Of a DNA stretch of 6,782 nt, positions 1 to 6,140 are shown piece after piece. The translations under genes were made by a program, and so were the position numbers. Source of the DNA: Acidobacteriota bacterium (GTDB lineage: Bacteria; Acidobacteriota; Vicinamibacteria; Marinacidobacterales; SMYC01); NCBI GenBank assembly GCA_030598165.1, contig JAUVQL010000051.1, positions 1 through 6,782 of the forward strand, written 5' to 3'. The notes below the pieces were generated by a model. That model saw only the letters and a list, made by a program, of their open reading frames with translations, ran no database searches and was not told the origin of the DNA. The number at the start of each line of letters is the position of its first letter. The first letter of the stretch is position 1.

Positions 1-502
1 ATTCCGCCCACCGCCCCATGTAGCTTGAAGCAGTGCGCCCTAATCGAAAACCTGCAGCCGAGAGCAACAGGGCTACAAGTCCGATCAAGAGAGCGGGCAT
101 CCAGATGGAAAGCTTCACGAGTCCGAATGATACACCGACCATCAGAGCATCGATGCTGGTCGCGACGGAAAGAGCGACCAGACTCCATCCGCGGGTTGGA
201 TCACGGCGCTGGTGCCTCTTCCCTGTATCGAAGGACTCACGGATCATACGAATTCCGAGAAACAACAACACGGCAAAGGCTATCCAATGGTCGAATTCCG
301 CAATCACGTTGGACACCGCGACTCCAGCATACCAACCGGCGACAAACATAGCGGCTTGAAAGAAGCCGAAGTGCCAGGCCAGTCGAAACATATGACGGCC
401 GCTCACGCTAGGTAGAGAAGCGGCTACTGTCGCCGACACCGCGAAGGCATCCATGGCCAGCGCCCATGCAATTCCAAGAAGGGTCAGTGTGTCCACGGTC
501 AT
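1..502 (-). CDS. mntP: Manganese efflux pump MntP (3' end beyond the window)
   Basis: This is an inner-membrane exporter of the MntP (DUF204) family, which expels Mn(II) to prevent manganese toxicity. The ATG is at 502 and 167 codons are visible. Family members are about 185-190 residues, so only the last helix or so is missing past base 1. Two related halves are visible. The first has ALAMDAFAVS (residues 14-23, Asp18) followed by HFGFFQ (44-49). The second has VATSIDALMVGVSFG (113-127, Asp118). The two membrane-embedded aspartates sit where the family's transport-critical acidic residues lie. Hydrophobic helices alternate with a charged cytoplasmic loop at about 92-105 (KRHQRRD). It starts 27 bases after the TraB-like gene ends, so it may be co-transcribed with it. 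No good ribosome binding site is seen, and there is no room for the yybP-ykoY manganese riboswitch that often precedes mntP. The frame is closed by the upstream gene's stop, and the ATG is the natural start. Confidence 0.92.
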   Translation of the reverse strand, partial: MTVDTLTLLGIAWALAMDAFAVSATVAASLPSVSGRHMFRLAWHFGFFQAAMFVAGWYAGVAVSNVIAEFDHWIAFAVLLFLGIRMIRESFDTGKRHQRRDPTRGWSLVALSVATSIDALMVGVSFGLVKLSIWMPALLIGLVALLLSAAGFRLGRTASSYMGRWAE

Positions 503-529
503 GAGGAAAGGGCCGACGCGATCACGGCT

Positions 530-2533
530 TCACCAGATATAGTCTTTGGCTATGGCACGCTTGTCGTGGCCGGCGAGAAGGTGAACGACACGGATCTTCT
601 TCACGGTAACAGGTGAGAGGGAGCCGAGCGGGATGTGAAGGATTCGTCTCCCCTGTCGAGACGCGTATCGTGTCATGAGCTCTGACGGCGTATCTTTGCC
701 GACGTGGACGACGAGCTTCTCCTCGCTGTAGTCCACGCCCGCCATGCACAAGACTTCCGCCTTCTCTCTTGCCCACCGGTAATCGCGGTCTTGCCAGACG
801 TCCATCATGCGTCGAGGCGGATAACACATGACGAATCCGCCGTAGGTGGCTCTCGTAATACCCGGTCCCACCACTTGCTCCGCAGGATTGGTGGAGTAAA
901 ACGCCATGTCGGACTCTTGGTCATCTTCTCCCAACCAAGTCATACAATGCGGGAAACGGTTTTCTTTGAGGTCACGGTCAAAAATGACGACAACCGAACG
1001 AGCTTCACCGGGGGCACGCCCGAGCTCTTGGACATAGACCCGGTCTTCGTGCAGGTTCCTGAGCGTCTCGCGCATGTCGATGCCGTCGAGCATGCTCGCG
1101 ACAAAGGGCTCACTGTGTTTTCGTTCGACAGAAAGGATGGAAATGGCCTTTTGCCGGAGAAAATGAGCGTAGTCTTCAATGACGAAGTCTTCGGGGCGGT
1201 AGGAACAAAGCCCGGCCATATCGAATGCCTCGAGCCATTTCTCGGGATCATCCGTCGTCGGCCTTTCGCGCACCGGTACTTGAATGAGGCGTTTTTTGAC
1301 GCGGAAAAAGCGCTTGCGAAAGGTTATTTTTCGCGTCCCTAGGTCGAGCTCGTTCCCGTCGATTCGAACCGAGGCGAGCTCGGCGCTCTCCTCTTGCCAG
1401 GGAAAGGTTCGAGCCACGTCGTAGATTTCCCAAGCCAAGTTGTCGTCACCCACACCCCTAGCGGCAACCACCCACTCGTACAGTCCGGGGACCAATACAC
1501 CTTGGACCCGCGCGTAACGTCGAGCGAAGTCGAAGAACAGGTTTCTCTGCCAAGATTTGATACTCTCTTGCGTCTGCTGCTCGTAAGAACCAGTGCCGAC
1601 GCGCCAAACCACTCCTTGAAGCGCAACTCGATCGGGAAAGGGACTCCCTCCGAACGCTCGACGGCTTGCGTGACGAGCGGCATAACGCGCCACGTGAAAA
1701 GGACGCTTTCGCTTCTCTTCGTCCTTTTGTCCCGTAATGACTCGAAGGCCGTATTTAGCGAGAGAGACCTTACGAGAAAGAGCTTGGGAAAGCTCGACTT
1801 CATCGGGTATTTCCCCTTCCCTTAGGACCTCGAACACGGCATGCGAAAGAGGCGGGTCGGGGAAAAGAGCGGTGAGACTATCCGGATGGAGATGGCGGAC
1901 TTCTTGATGAGTCCGACGCACACGAGCAAAGGGCTGTGCGGTGGGTTTTTGAAGGTGACGCTCAACAGCACGAACGTGCGCCGCACCCAACAAGGCGAGC
2001 AGCGTTCCGTCGGAGACTTGGGTGCGTGCATCTTTAATATAGTGCGCCATACCGGATTCTCGAACGTGGTCCTTTTTACCGCGTGGCGCTTCGTCGCCTC
2101 GATCCGCCAAGAGACGGAGAAACAGCTCCGGTCCGAGACTCCACAAAGCCTGGGGGTCGGGAACAGGATCTGTATGTCGCTTTTCGTAGGCCACATCGGG
2201 ATCGACGAGGAAGACCGGCCGGTCTCGAAGCCAAGCCCACCGCAGAGCTTCCGCAAACGGCTCTCCGGGCGTACAAGTCCAGATGATGGCGTCCTCACCT
2301 TTTGGCTCCGATATCACGAGCGAGATCTTTGGGAGGCGGCGAATCGCGCGGAGGACGCTTTCGTGAAGAGTGCTGGGTAGCTCCACGGCCACCCCGGCGG
2401 GATCGAGCTCATGAAGTACCGCGCGAACCACAGAAGCCATGTCGACCCGGTCATGAATGACGGGCAGCAACCGCACTCCCGGCGCCACTTCCGGGATCAA
2501 CGTATCAAGGCTGAGTTTCTCGTGGCCTTCCAT
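530..2533 (-). CDS. TraB/EreA-like N-terminal domain fused to an unrecognised C-terminal domain
   Basis: This is a 667-residue, apparently cytoplasmic protein with no signal peptide or membrane segment. Residues about 8-195 look like the TraB/EreA/ChaN-like superfamily, and resemble the DUF5682-type proteins found beside MoxR ATPases. The visible marks are a His after a strand (PVIHD, His27), AVELP with Glu51, VFLVDPD at 107-113, a helix with RESGMAHYI (Arg158) and GAAH at 183-186 (His186). The His, Glu, Arg and His residues are the likely catalytic or metal-binding set by analogy. A basic linker (about 269-293) follows. Residues about 335-667 form a domain I do not recognise, with strongly patterned segments: VPGLYEWVVAARG (348-360), the aromatic/acidic GEDDQESDMAFYST (535-548), VGPGITRATYGGF (555-567), YPPRRMMDVW (571-580) and a C-terminal IPLGSLSPV. 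No vWA MIDAS (DxSxS) is present. The ATG at 2533 is the first in-frame start after the ATPase stop codon, but it has no clear ribosome binding site. Last of four genes in the kinase cassette. Substrate and function are unknown. Confidence 0.8.
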   Translation of the reverse strand: MEGHEKLSLDTLIPEVAPGVRLLPVIHDRVDMASVVRAVLHELDPAGVAVELPSTLHESVLRAIRRLPKISLVISEPKGEDAIIWTCTPGEPFAEALRWAWLRDRPVFLVDPDVAYEKRHTDPVPDPQALWSLGPELFLRLLADRGDEAPRGKKDHVRESGMAHYIKDARTQVSDGTLLALLGAAHVRAVERHLQKPTAQPFARVRRTHQEVRHLHPDSLTALFPDPPLSHAVFEVLREGEIPDEVELSQALSRKVSLAKYGLRVITGQKDEEKRKRPFHVARYAARHASRRAFGGSPFPDRVALQGVVWRVGTGSYEQQTQESIKSWQRNLFFDFARRYARVQGVLVPGLYEWVVAARGVGDDNLAWEIYDVARTFPWQEESAELASVRIDGNELDLGTRKITFRKRFFRVKKRLIQVPVRERPTTDDPEKWLEAFDMAGLCSYRPEDFVIEDYAHFLRQKAISILSVERKHSEPFVASMLDGIDMRETLRNLHEDRVYVQELGRAPGEARSVVVIFDRDLKENRFPHCMTWLGEDDQESDMAFYSTNPAEQVVGPGITRATYGGFVMCYPPRRMMDVWQDRDYRWAREKAEVLCMAGVDYSEEKLVVHVGKDTPSELMTRYASRQGRRILHIPLGSLSPVTVKKIRVVHLLAGHDKRAIAKDYIW

Positions 2534-2541
2534 AAGTCCGC

Positions 2542-2581
2542 ATTCTTGAATTCTCGAGTTCTTGATTTCTTGAATTCTTAC
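2542..2581. repeat. Five-unit 8-base tandem repeat, consensus NTTCTTGA
   Basis: On the plus strand the units are ATTCTTGA, ATTCTCGA, GTTCTTGA, TTTCTTGA and ATTCTTAC, end to end; on the transcribed strand they read TCAAGAAN. The array fills much of the 99-base gap between the ATPase gene and the TraB-like gene and ends 8 bases before the latter's ATG. The period of 8 is not a multiple of 3, so this is not a protein repeat. A change in copy number would alter the leader length but not the downstream reading frame. The role is unknown: slippage-prone spacer, protein binding array or neutral satellite. Confidence 0.85.
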
Positions 2582-2597
2582 CTTCCAACGTCCGGCG

Positions 2598-2616
2598 ACG
2601 CTCTCATCTGGAGCGT
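2598..2616. other. Hairpin in the ATPase to TraB-like gap
   Basis: ACGCTC at 2598-2603 pairs with GAGCGT at 2611-2616 around a 7-base loop. It lies 17 bases past the ATPase stop codon. On the transcribed (minus) strand it is followed by CGCCGG, not a T run, so it is not a standard intrinsic terminator. It could stabilise the ATPase message or tune expression between the two genes, or be chance. Confidence 0.35.
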
Positions 2617-2632
2617 TTTGAGCGGCGCCTCC

Positions 2633-3469
2633 CTAAAGCAAATCAAACTGCTTGGCCTCTTCGGTCCCAAGAGCAAGGTTGAGCGCTTGAAGCACTGCGG
2701 CTCTCGCATTCACGGACTGCTTGGTGATCAACGATTTCATGGCATAGCGCACGACGTTTATGCCATCACGAACGCTGTAGCGAAGGTCTGCATCGTGTGC
2801 CGCGCGCAGAAAGGTCATTACATATTCGAGAACCTCATCTTCCGCGAATGGTACCTGATCCCTGAGAATGGCTCTTTCTTCGTCTTCTTCGGGAAAATCA
2901 ATGTAGATCTGTGGCATCAGTCGAGAATGAATGTACTCAGGGACTTCGTAGGTCGAGGCATCCTCATTCATCGTAGTGACGAACCGGAAGGACTTGTGTG
3001 CAGAAACCTTGATGCCCGCGACGATACTCTCGACGTAACAGCGATGATCGAGAAGAGGCGCCAAGCTGGCCCACGATCTCTCGCTCATGCGGTTTCCTTC
3101 GTCCAGAATCAAGGCTCCGCCCCTCACGATCGCCGTGACCAAGGGTGAAGCCATGTAGCGAACACCGCCCTCGGGAGCCAGCACGGGCGAGACCAACAGA
3201 TCCTCCGGACGAGTGTCCATCGTCGCCTGCATGATATAGACGTCCAAGCCGAGCTCCCGCGCCGAGGCGCAGGCCAGGGTCGTCTTACCAACCCCAGGTT
3301 TCCCTAGAAGACGAGGGTGAAGCGGCCTGTCCTCGTTATCGATGCATGTCCAAGCGGCAAGTAGCTGCATGAGCACCTCCCGTTGGCCGACCCACTCAGG
3401 AACTTCCTGGACCGGGGACGCCAGATGAAGCTCGACACCTTCGATGTTGACTTTCTTGGACTTGGACAT
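2633..3469 (-). CDS. MoxR-like AAA+ ATPase
   Basis: A 278-residue cytoplasmic AAA+ ATPase of the MoxR/CbbQ type, a group of ring-forming chaperone-like motors that remodel partner proteins, classically together with vWA-domain proteins. The core motifs are all visible: Walker A GKPGVGKT (56-63, Lys62), Walker B LILDE (120-124), sensor 1 TTMN (165-168, Asn168), an arginine-finger candidate in HSRL (Arg183) and a sensor 2 region YSVRDGINVVRYA (231-243, Arg234). The DTRPEDLL stretch (85-92) matches the position of the MoxR loop that follows the first helix. The nucleotide machinery appears intact, so it should hydrolyse ATP. The start at 3469 lies 4 bases after the PP2C stop codon, indicating translational coupling; only a weak purine-rich site precedes it. 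Family members normally have a vWA partner encoded next to them. None is seen here, so the downstream 667-residue protein is the best candidate client or partner (inference). Confidence 0.93.
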   Translation of the reverse strand: MSKSKKVNIEGVELHLASPVQEVPEWVGQREVLMQLLAAWTCIDNEDRPLHPRLLGKPGVGKTTLACASARELGLDVYIMQATMDTRPEDLLVSPVLAPEGGVRYMASPLVTAIVRGGALILDEGNRMSERSWASLAPLLDHRCYVESIVAGIKVSAHKSFRFVTTMNEDASTYEVPEYIHSRLMPQIYIDFPEEDEERAILRDQVPFAEDEVLEYVMTFLRAAHDADLRYSVRDGINVVRYAMKSLITKQSVNARAAVLQALNLALGTEEAKQFDLL

Positions 3470-3473
3470 TGTT

Positions 3474-4322
3474 CTAACCGATCTTCCGACCTCGAGAATT
3501 CAATCGAAACAAAATGAATGTGAGATCATCCGGTTTGGACGGGACATTTTCCACTCCGTTCCGCATGCGTTGGTCACACTCGTCAGCTACCGATGATACT
3601 ACTCGGTGAAGCGACCCTTTTCTAATGGTCTCCACGATTTCTTCTATGTGTAGATTGTCCCATAGACCATCACTCGCAATGAGCAATGTATCCCACGGAG
3701 CCAGCTTTAGCGTGGGACCCACTTCGATACGCATATCGGAGGTGCCTACCACATTCGAGACGATATGCCGTTCCTCGTGGTACATGGCCTCCTTCTCGTC
3801 GAGAAAGCCGGACTCCACACCGTAACCTACGGGCGAGTGAGGAACCGATTGCAGTTTTATTTTCCCCCGCTGTCCCACTATCAAAATCATGGAGTCGCCC
3901 ACGTGATAGGGGCGGACGATATTCTCCTTGATCTCCACGACCGCCAGCGTCGTTGCCGCACCCAGGCCAAGTGATTGTACTGCGCCATTGGCGTCCTCGA
4001 ATCCATTCAGGATAGCGTCTCTCAGCTCCGTACCATTCTCTTTGGCCTGCGCGAGCGCTCTTCCAAGCGCTTCGACAGCCCGACTCGAAGCAAGATCGCC
4101 GCCGCGCGCTCCCCCTAGGCCGTCCGCAACGGCAAGCACACATTCTGAAGCACTAACAGGAAAGACCGCCGCCGCGTCTTCGTTGGGTGTCGACTTGCCG
4201 GGGGCGCGGGAGGAATAAACAGCTGAACGCCCGAGACCAGAACCGATCAGCTCCCCGTGAGCCATGTCCTCGCCGATGAACAGCCTTGCCTCGGTGGTCA
4301 CGAGCTCTCCAGTCAAACCCAT
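3474..4322 (-). CDS. PP2C-family Ser/Thr protein phosphatase
   Basis: A 282-residue soluble PPM/PP2C phosphatase, which removes phosphate from Ser and Thr using a two-metal (Mn/Mg) centre. Motifs in order: NEDAAAVF (47-54, Glu48/Asp49), ADGLGG (66-71, Asp67), GAATTLAVVEI (121-131), YHVGDSMILI (139-148), SNVVGT (189-194), LIASDGLWDN (214-223, Asp218) and KPDDLTFILF (263-272, Asp265/266). The aspartates expected to hold the metals are all present, so it should be active. The frame is open to a TTG at 4403, but the ATG at 4322 is chosen because GGAG lies 8 bases upstream and this start overlaps the end of the kinase gene by 10 bases, as expected for coupled translation. About 40 residues precede the first catalytic motif. 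It almost certainly opposes the kinase encoded just upstream, acting on the same targets, perhaps the ATPase or the TraB-like protein (inference). Confidence 0.94.
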   Translation of the reverse strand: MGLTGELVTTEARLFIGEDMAHGELIGSGLGRSAVYSSRAPGKSTPNEDAAAVFPVSASECVLAVADGLGGARGGDLASSRAVEALGRALAQAKENGTELRDAILNGFEDANGAVQSLGLGAATTLAVVEIKENIVRPYHVGDSMILIVGQRGKIKLQSVPHSPVGYGVESGFLDEKEAMYHEERHIVSNVVGTSDMRIEVGPTLKLAPWDTLLIASDGLWDNLHIEEIVETIRKGSLHRVVSSVADECDQRMRNGVENVPSKPDDLTFILFRLNSRGRKIG

Positions 4323-5038
4323 TGCATGGTCTCCAAATGCTGGCGAAGGTGCGAGACCGTGGGGAACTTCTTCAGAATCAAGGTGCGTTTCAGGCCGCAG
4401 CAAATCGTCTTCACTTCGTCCGGCTGCCTCCTGTAATACCTCGCGCCGCCCAGCGCATCGTAGAAGAGACGGATCAAACTAACGATGTCGTCTTGGATGT
4501 TCTCTCGCTTCGGAGCAACCCAGTGGAACATGTCCATGATCTTCAGATCGAAACGGAGACCGTAGCGGCTGACCATGACGTTATCCGTGTGCAAATCGCC
4601 GTGATACTCACGCAAACGGTGGATGCATTCCATTCCCACAACCAGTGAATCGAGAAGGTGTAGAGCCTGGAATGGAAGAAGCCGCCCACCCGGTTGCCGC
4701 TTCAAGAACTGGCTCAGCATCTCGCCTTCAACGTACTCCGAAACGAGAATGGTGATCGGCATCCGTCGGTAGATCATCGTCTCTTCGGTGTAGTACTGGA
4801 TCAAGATGGGGCAATGGCGCAGTTTGTGGAGCTTCCGTGCATAGAAATTGGAGGTTTTGTTACGAGGGTTACGGTGGGGAAAGAAGAGTTTAGCCGCCCG
4901 CTCGATTTTCGTGCTCCGCTCGCGGATCTTGTAGACTTCTCCCTCCCAACCATCCCCCAGCTTGGAGACGACTTCATACTTTCGGGCAATGACACGTCCC
5001 GGAGCCAAAACAAAGCTTTCAATCTTGACGTCTGGCAT
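4313..5038 (-). CDS. Small atypical Ser/Thr protein kinase
   Basis: A 241-residue soluble protein made of a compact kinase domain only, with no membrane or sensor domain. It transfers phosphate from ATP to proteins. Visible motifs: glycine-rich loop LGDGWEGEVY (27-36), the ATP-binding lysine in AAKLFF (Lys50), hinge LVSEYVEGEM (98-107), catalytic loop HGDLHTDN (146-153, Asp148 and Asn153) and the metal-binding aspartate in KIMDMF (Asp169), where the usual DFG is DMF. Several points are unusual. The helix after Lys50 (YARKLHKL, 66-73) shows no obvious partner glutamate. The activation segment is very short and has no APE motif. The C-lobe ends soon after QDDIVSLIRLFYDAL (182-196). The HGDLH form is shared with other atypical kinases near lipopolysaccharide and aminoglycoside kinases. 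Catalytic residues are otherwise intact, so I favour an active kinase. First gene of the cassette, 84 bases after lipA, with its own likely promoter region and a good ribosome binding site. It overlaps the phosphatase gene. Confidence 0.9.
   Translation of the reverse strand: MPDVKIESFVLAPGRVIARKYEVVSKLGDGWEGEVYKIRERSTKIERAAKLFFPHRNPRNKTSNFYARKLHKLRHCPILIQYYTEETMIYRRMPITILVSEYVEGEMLSQFLKRQPGGRLLPFQALHLLDSLVVGMECIHRLREYHGDLHTDNVMVSRYGLRFDLKIMDMFHWVAPKRENIQDDIVSLIRLFYDALGGARYYRRQPDEVKTICCGLKRTLILKKFPTVSHLRQHLETMQWV
4331..4334 (-). promoter_or_regulatory. Ribosome binding site of the PP2C gene
   Basis: GGAG on the minus strand, 8 bases before the ATG at 4322 and inside the last codons of the kinase gene. 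It decides the phosphatase start in favour of 4322 over the upstream TTG at 4403. Confidence 0.6.
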
Positions 5039-5041
5039 TCG

Positions 5042-5047
5042 CCACCT
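5042..5047 (-). promoter_or_regulatory. Ribosome binding site of the kinase gene
   Basis: AGGTGG on the minus strand just before the ATG at 5038; the AGG core lies 6 bases from the start. It supports that start and is the strongest ribosome binding site in the window. Confidence 0.6.
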
Positions 5048-5067
5048 ACTTTTTTGCTATGTGAATA

Positions 5068-5082
5068 TTGTACCGCTTACAA
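5068..5082. promoter_or_regulatory. Inverted repeat TTGTA-N5-TACAA, possible operator and promoter region
   Basis: A perfect 5-base inverted repeat with a 5-base centre (TTGTACCGCTTACAA) lies 30 bases ahead of the kinase start, in the only AT-rich part of the lipA-kinase gap. On the minus strand it contains TACAAT (5072-5067), five of six matches to a -10 box, but no convincing -35 hexamer sits 16-18 bases upstream. It is a plausible repressor or activator site for the kinase cassette; the evidence is only the symmetry and position. Confidence 0.35.
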
Positions 5083-5103
5083 CGGTGGATAGGGAGCGAA
5101 GGC

Positions 5104-5118
5104 TGCGGCTTCGCCGCA
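5104..5118. other. GC-rich hairpin just after lipA
   Basis: TGCGGC, a 3-base loop and GCCGCA form a perfect 6-base-pair stem starting 4 bases after the lipA stop codon. The transcribed strand has no T run after it (GCCTTCGC), so it is not a standard intrinsic terminator. It could still protect the lipA mRNA 3' end or slow transcription between the metabolic genes and the kinase cassette. Confidence 0.45.
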
Positions 5119-5122
5119 TCAT

Positions 5123-5995
5123 CTATTTTGGTATCTGGCTAGCAGCGTGATAAGAGCTTCTCACCAGGGGACCTGACTCGACGTGACGGAATCCGAGCTC
5201 CGTACCGATGCGGGCCAGCTCTTCGAACTCGTCGGGGTGATAAAAACGCATCACGGGATGGTGCTCCATGGTGGGCTGCAGGTACTGGCCGATCGTGAAG
5301 ATGTCGACGTCGGCACCGTCGACGAGCTCCTTCATGACGTCGGTAATCTGGTCCCGAGTCTCTCCCAATCCTACCATGATGCCGGTCTTGGTTAGAGTGT
5401 CGGCGGCAATCTCGTTACTTCGGCGCAAAAGCTCGACGGACTGATGGTAGTTGGCGCCCGGCCGAACCTGTTTGTAAAGCGGCGGCACGGTCTCGATGTT
5501 GTGAGCAAGGATCTCTGGACGTGCCTCGAGAACGGTTTCCAGAGATTCACGGAAGCCCTTGAAATCCGGAATCAATACCTCAATCGAGGTCTCAGGATTC
5601 TGTCGTCGGACGGATAGGATCGTCTCAGCGAATATGCGAGCTCCACCGTCTTTGAGATCGTCTCGATTGACTGAGGTGATAACGGCATGTCGGAGCCCCA
5701 TGGTCGCGACGGCCTCTGCAACCCGGTCGGGCTCCTCCAGATCCGTGACAGTGGGCATTCCAGTCTTAACGGCACAAAAACGGCACGCACGGGTACAAAT
5801 GTCACCCAATATCATGAAAGTAGCCGTCCCCTGGCCCCAGCATTCGGCGACATTGGGACAGCGCGCCTCTTCACAAACCGTGTGCAGGGTCTTACCCCTC
5901 ATGAGAGACTTGAGGTGAAAATAGCTCTCGCCACTTGGCAGACGAACCTTGAGCCAATCTGGACGTTGCTTCCTGGTTGTTGATACGGCACTCAT
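5123..5995 (-). CDS. lipA: Lipoyl synthase LipA
   Basis: A radical SAM enzyme that inserts two sulfur atoms into protein-bound octanoyl groups to make the lipoyl cofactor of 2-oxoacid dehydrogenases and the glycine cleavage system. At 290 residues it is the usual family length. Both iron-sulfur clusters are accounted for. The auxiliary cluster uses CEEARCPNVAEC (Cys41, Cys46, Cys52), and its unusual serine ligand lies in the C-terminal RSSYHA (279-284). The radical SAM cluster uses CTRACRFC (Cys67, Cys71, Cys74). Further family signatures are VITSVNRDDL (106-115), EVLIPDF and HNIETVPPLY. The start at 5995 has a weak GAGAAG site 8 bases upstream and puts the first cysteine at the expected distance. 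It lies 145 bases after an E2 subunit gene whose product would be a lipoylation target, a sensible functional pairing. No lipB or lplA is visible in the window. Confidence 0.98.
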   Translation of the reverse strand: MSAVSTTRKQRPDWLKVRLPSGESYFHLKSLMRGKTLHTVCEEARCPNVAECWGQGTATFMILGDICTRACRFCAVKTGMPTVTDLEEPDRVAEAVATMGLRHAVITSVNRDDLKDGGARIFAETILSVRRQNPETSIEVLIPDFKGFRESLETVLEARPEILAHNIETVPPLYKQVRPGANYHQSVELLRRSNEIAADTLTKTGIMVGLGETRDQITDVMKELVDGADVDIFTIGQYLQPTMEHHPVMRFYHPDEFEELARIGTELGFRHVESGPLVRSSYHAASQIPK

Positions 5996-6023
5996 CTTGT
6001 TTACTTCTCGCTTCTCAACTGCC

Positions 6024-6057
6024 CCATGCTAGGCAAATGTCTTCCATTCAGGCAAAT
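6024..6057. repeat. Spaced direct repeat CCAT-N2/3-AGGCAAAT ahead of lipA
   Basis: CCATGCTAGGCAAAT (6024-6038) and CCATTCAGGCAAAT (6044-6057) are two near copies about 20 bases apart in the E2-lipA gap, roughly two helical turns. The arrangement would suit a tandem protein-binding site controlling lipA, but no known operator is recognised and the match may be chance. Confidence 0.4.
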
Positions 6058-6074
6058 CTGGACGTCATTAATGG

Positions 6075-6098
6075 GCAGTCAAGCAGTCAAGTAGTCAG
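6075..6098. repeat. Three-unit 8-base tandem repeat GCAGTCAA
   Basis: GCAGTCAA, GCAGTCAA and GTAGTCAG lie end to end on the plus strand, between the E2 stop codon and lipA. The unit sequence differs from the array at 2542-2581 but the period is the same. No function can be assigned. Confidence 0.8.
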
Positions 6099-6104
6099 CA
6101 GCCA

Positions 6105-6128
6105 GGCATCGATCGGCTATCGACTGCC
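6105..6128. other. Hairpin after the E2 gene
   Basis: GGCA-TCGAT, a 5-base loop (CGGCT), then ATCGA-C-TGCC form a 9-base-pair stem with one bulged C, 12 bases past the E2 stop codon. No T run follows on the transcribed strand, so it is not a standard terminator. It may be a weak or factor-dependent stop, or an mRNA 3' end stabiliser, separating E2 from lipA. Confidence 0.4.
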
Positions 6129-6140
6129 TACTCCAAAGTA

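Noticed and set aside
530..1000. vWA domain hidden in the end of the large protein
   Set aside because: The strand VVVIFDRD resembles a first vWA strand, but there is no DxSxS MIDAS motif or later Thr/Asp signature.
704..1342. 212-codon open frame on the plus strand
   Set aside because: It is antisense to the well-patterned C-terminal half of the large protein and looks like a shadow of it.
2542..2581. Short CRISPR-like or heat-shock-element-like array
   Set aside because: The units are only 8 bases with no spacers, and GAA/TTC heat-shock elements are eukaryotic; a simple tandem repeat explains it.
2411..3148. 245-codon open frame on the plus strand
   Set aside because: It lies antisense across the ATPase and the start of the TraB-like gene, both of which have clear coding character; its translation shows no recognisable domain.
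4323..4403. N-terminal extension of the phosphatase from a TTG at 4403
   Set aside because: The extension lies wholly inside the kinase gene in another frame, shows no domain, and the ATG at 4322 has a good ribosome binding site.
5104..5118. Intrinsic terminator of lipA
   Set aside because: The stem is good but no T run follows on the transcribed strand, so it was kept only as a hairpin.
6015..6047. Ten-codon leader peptide before lipA
   Set aside because: It has an ATG and a stop but no ribosome binding site or meaningful codon content such as runs of one amino acid; expected by chance.
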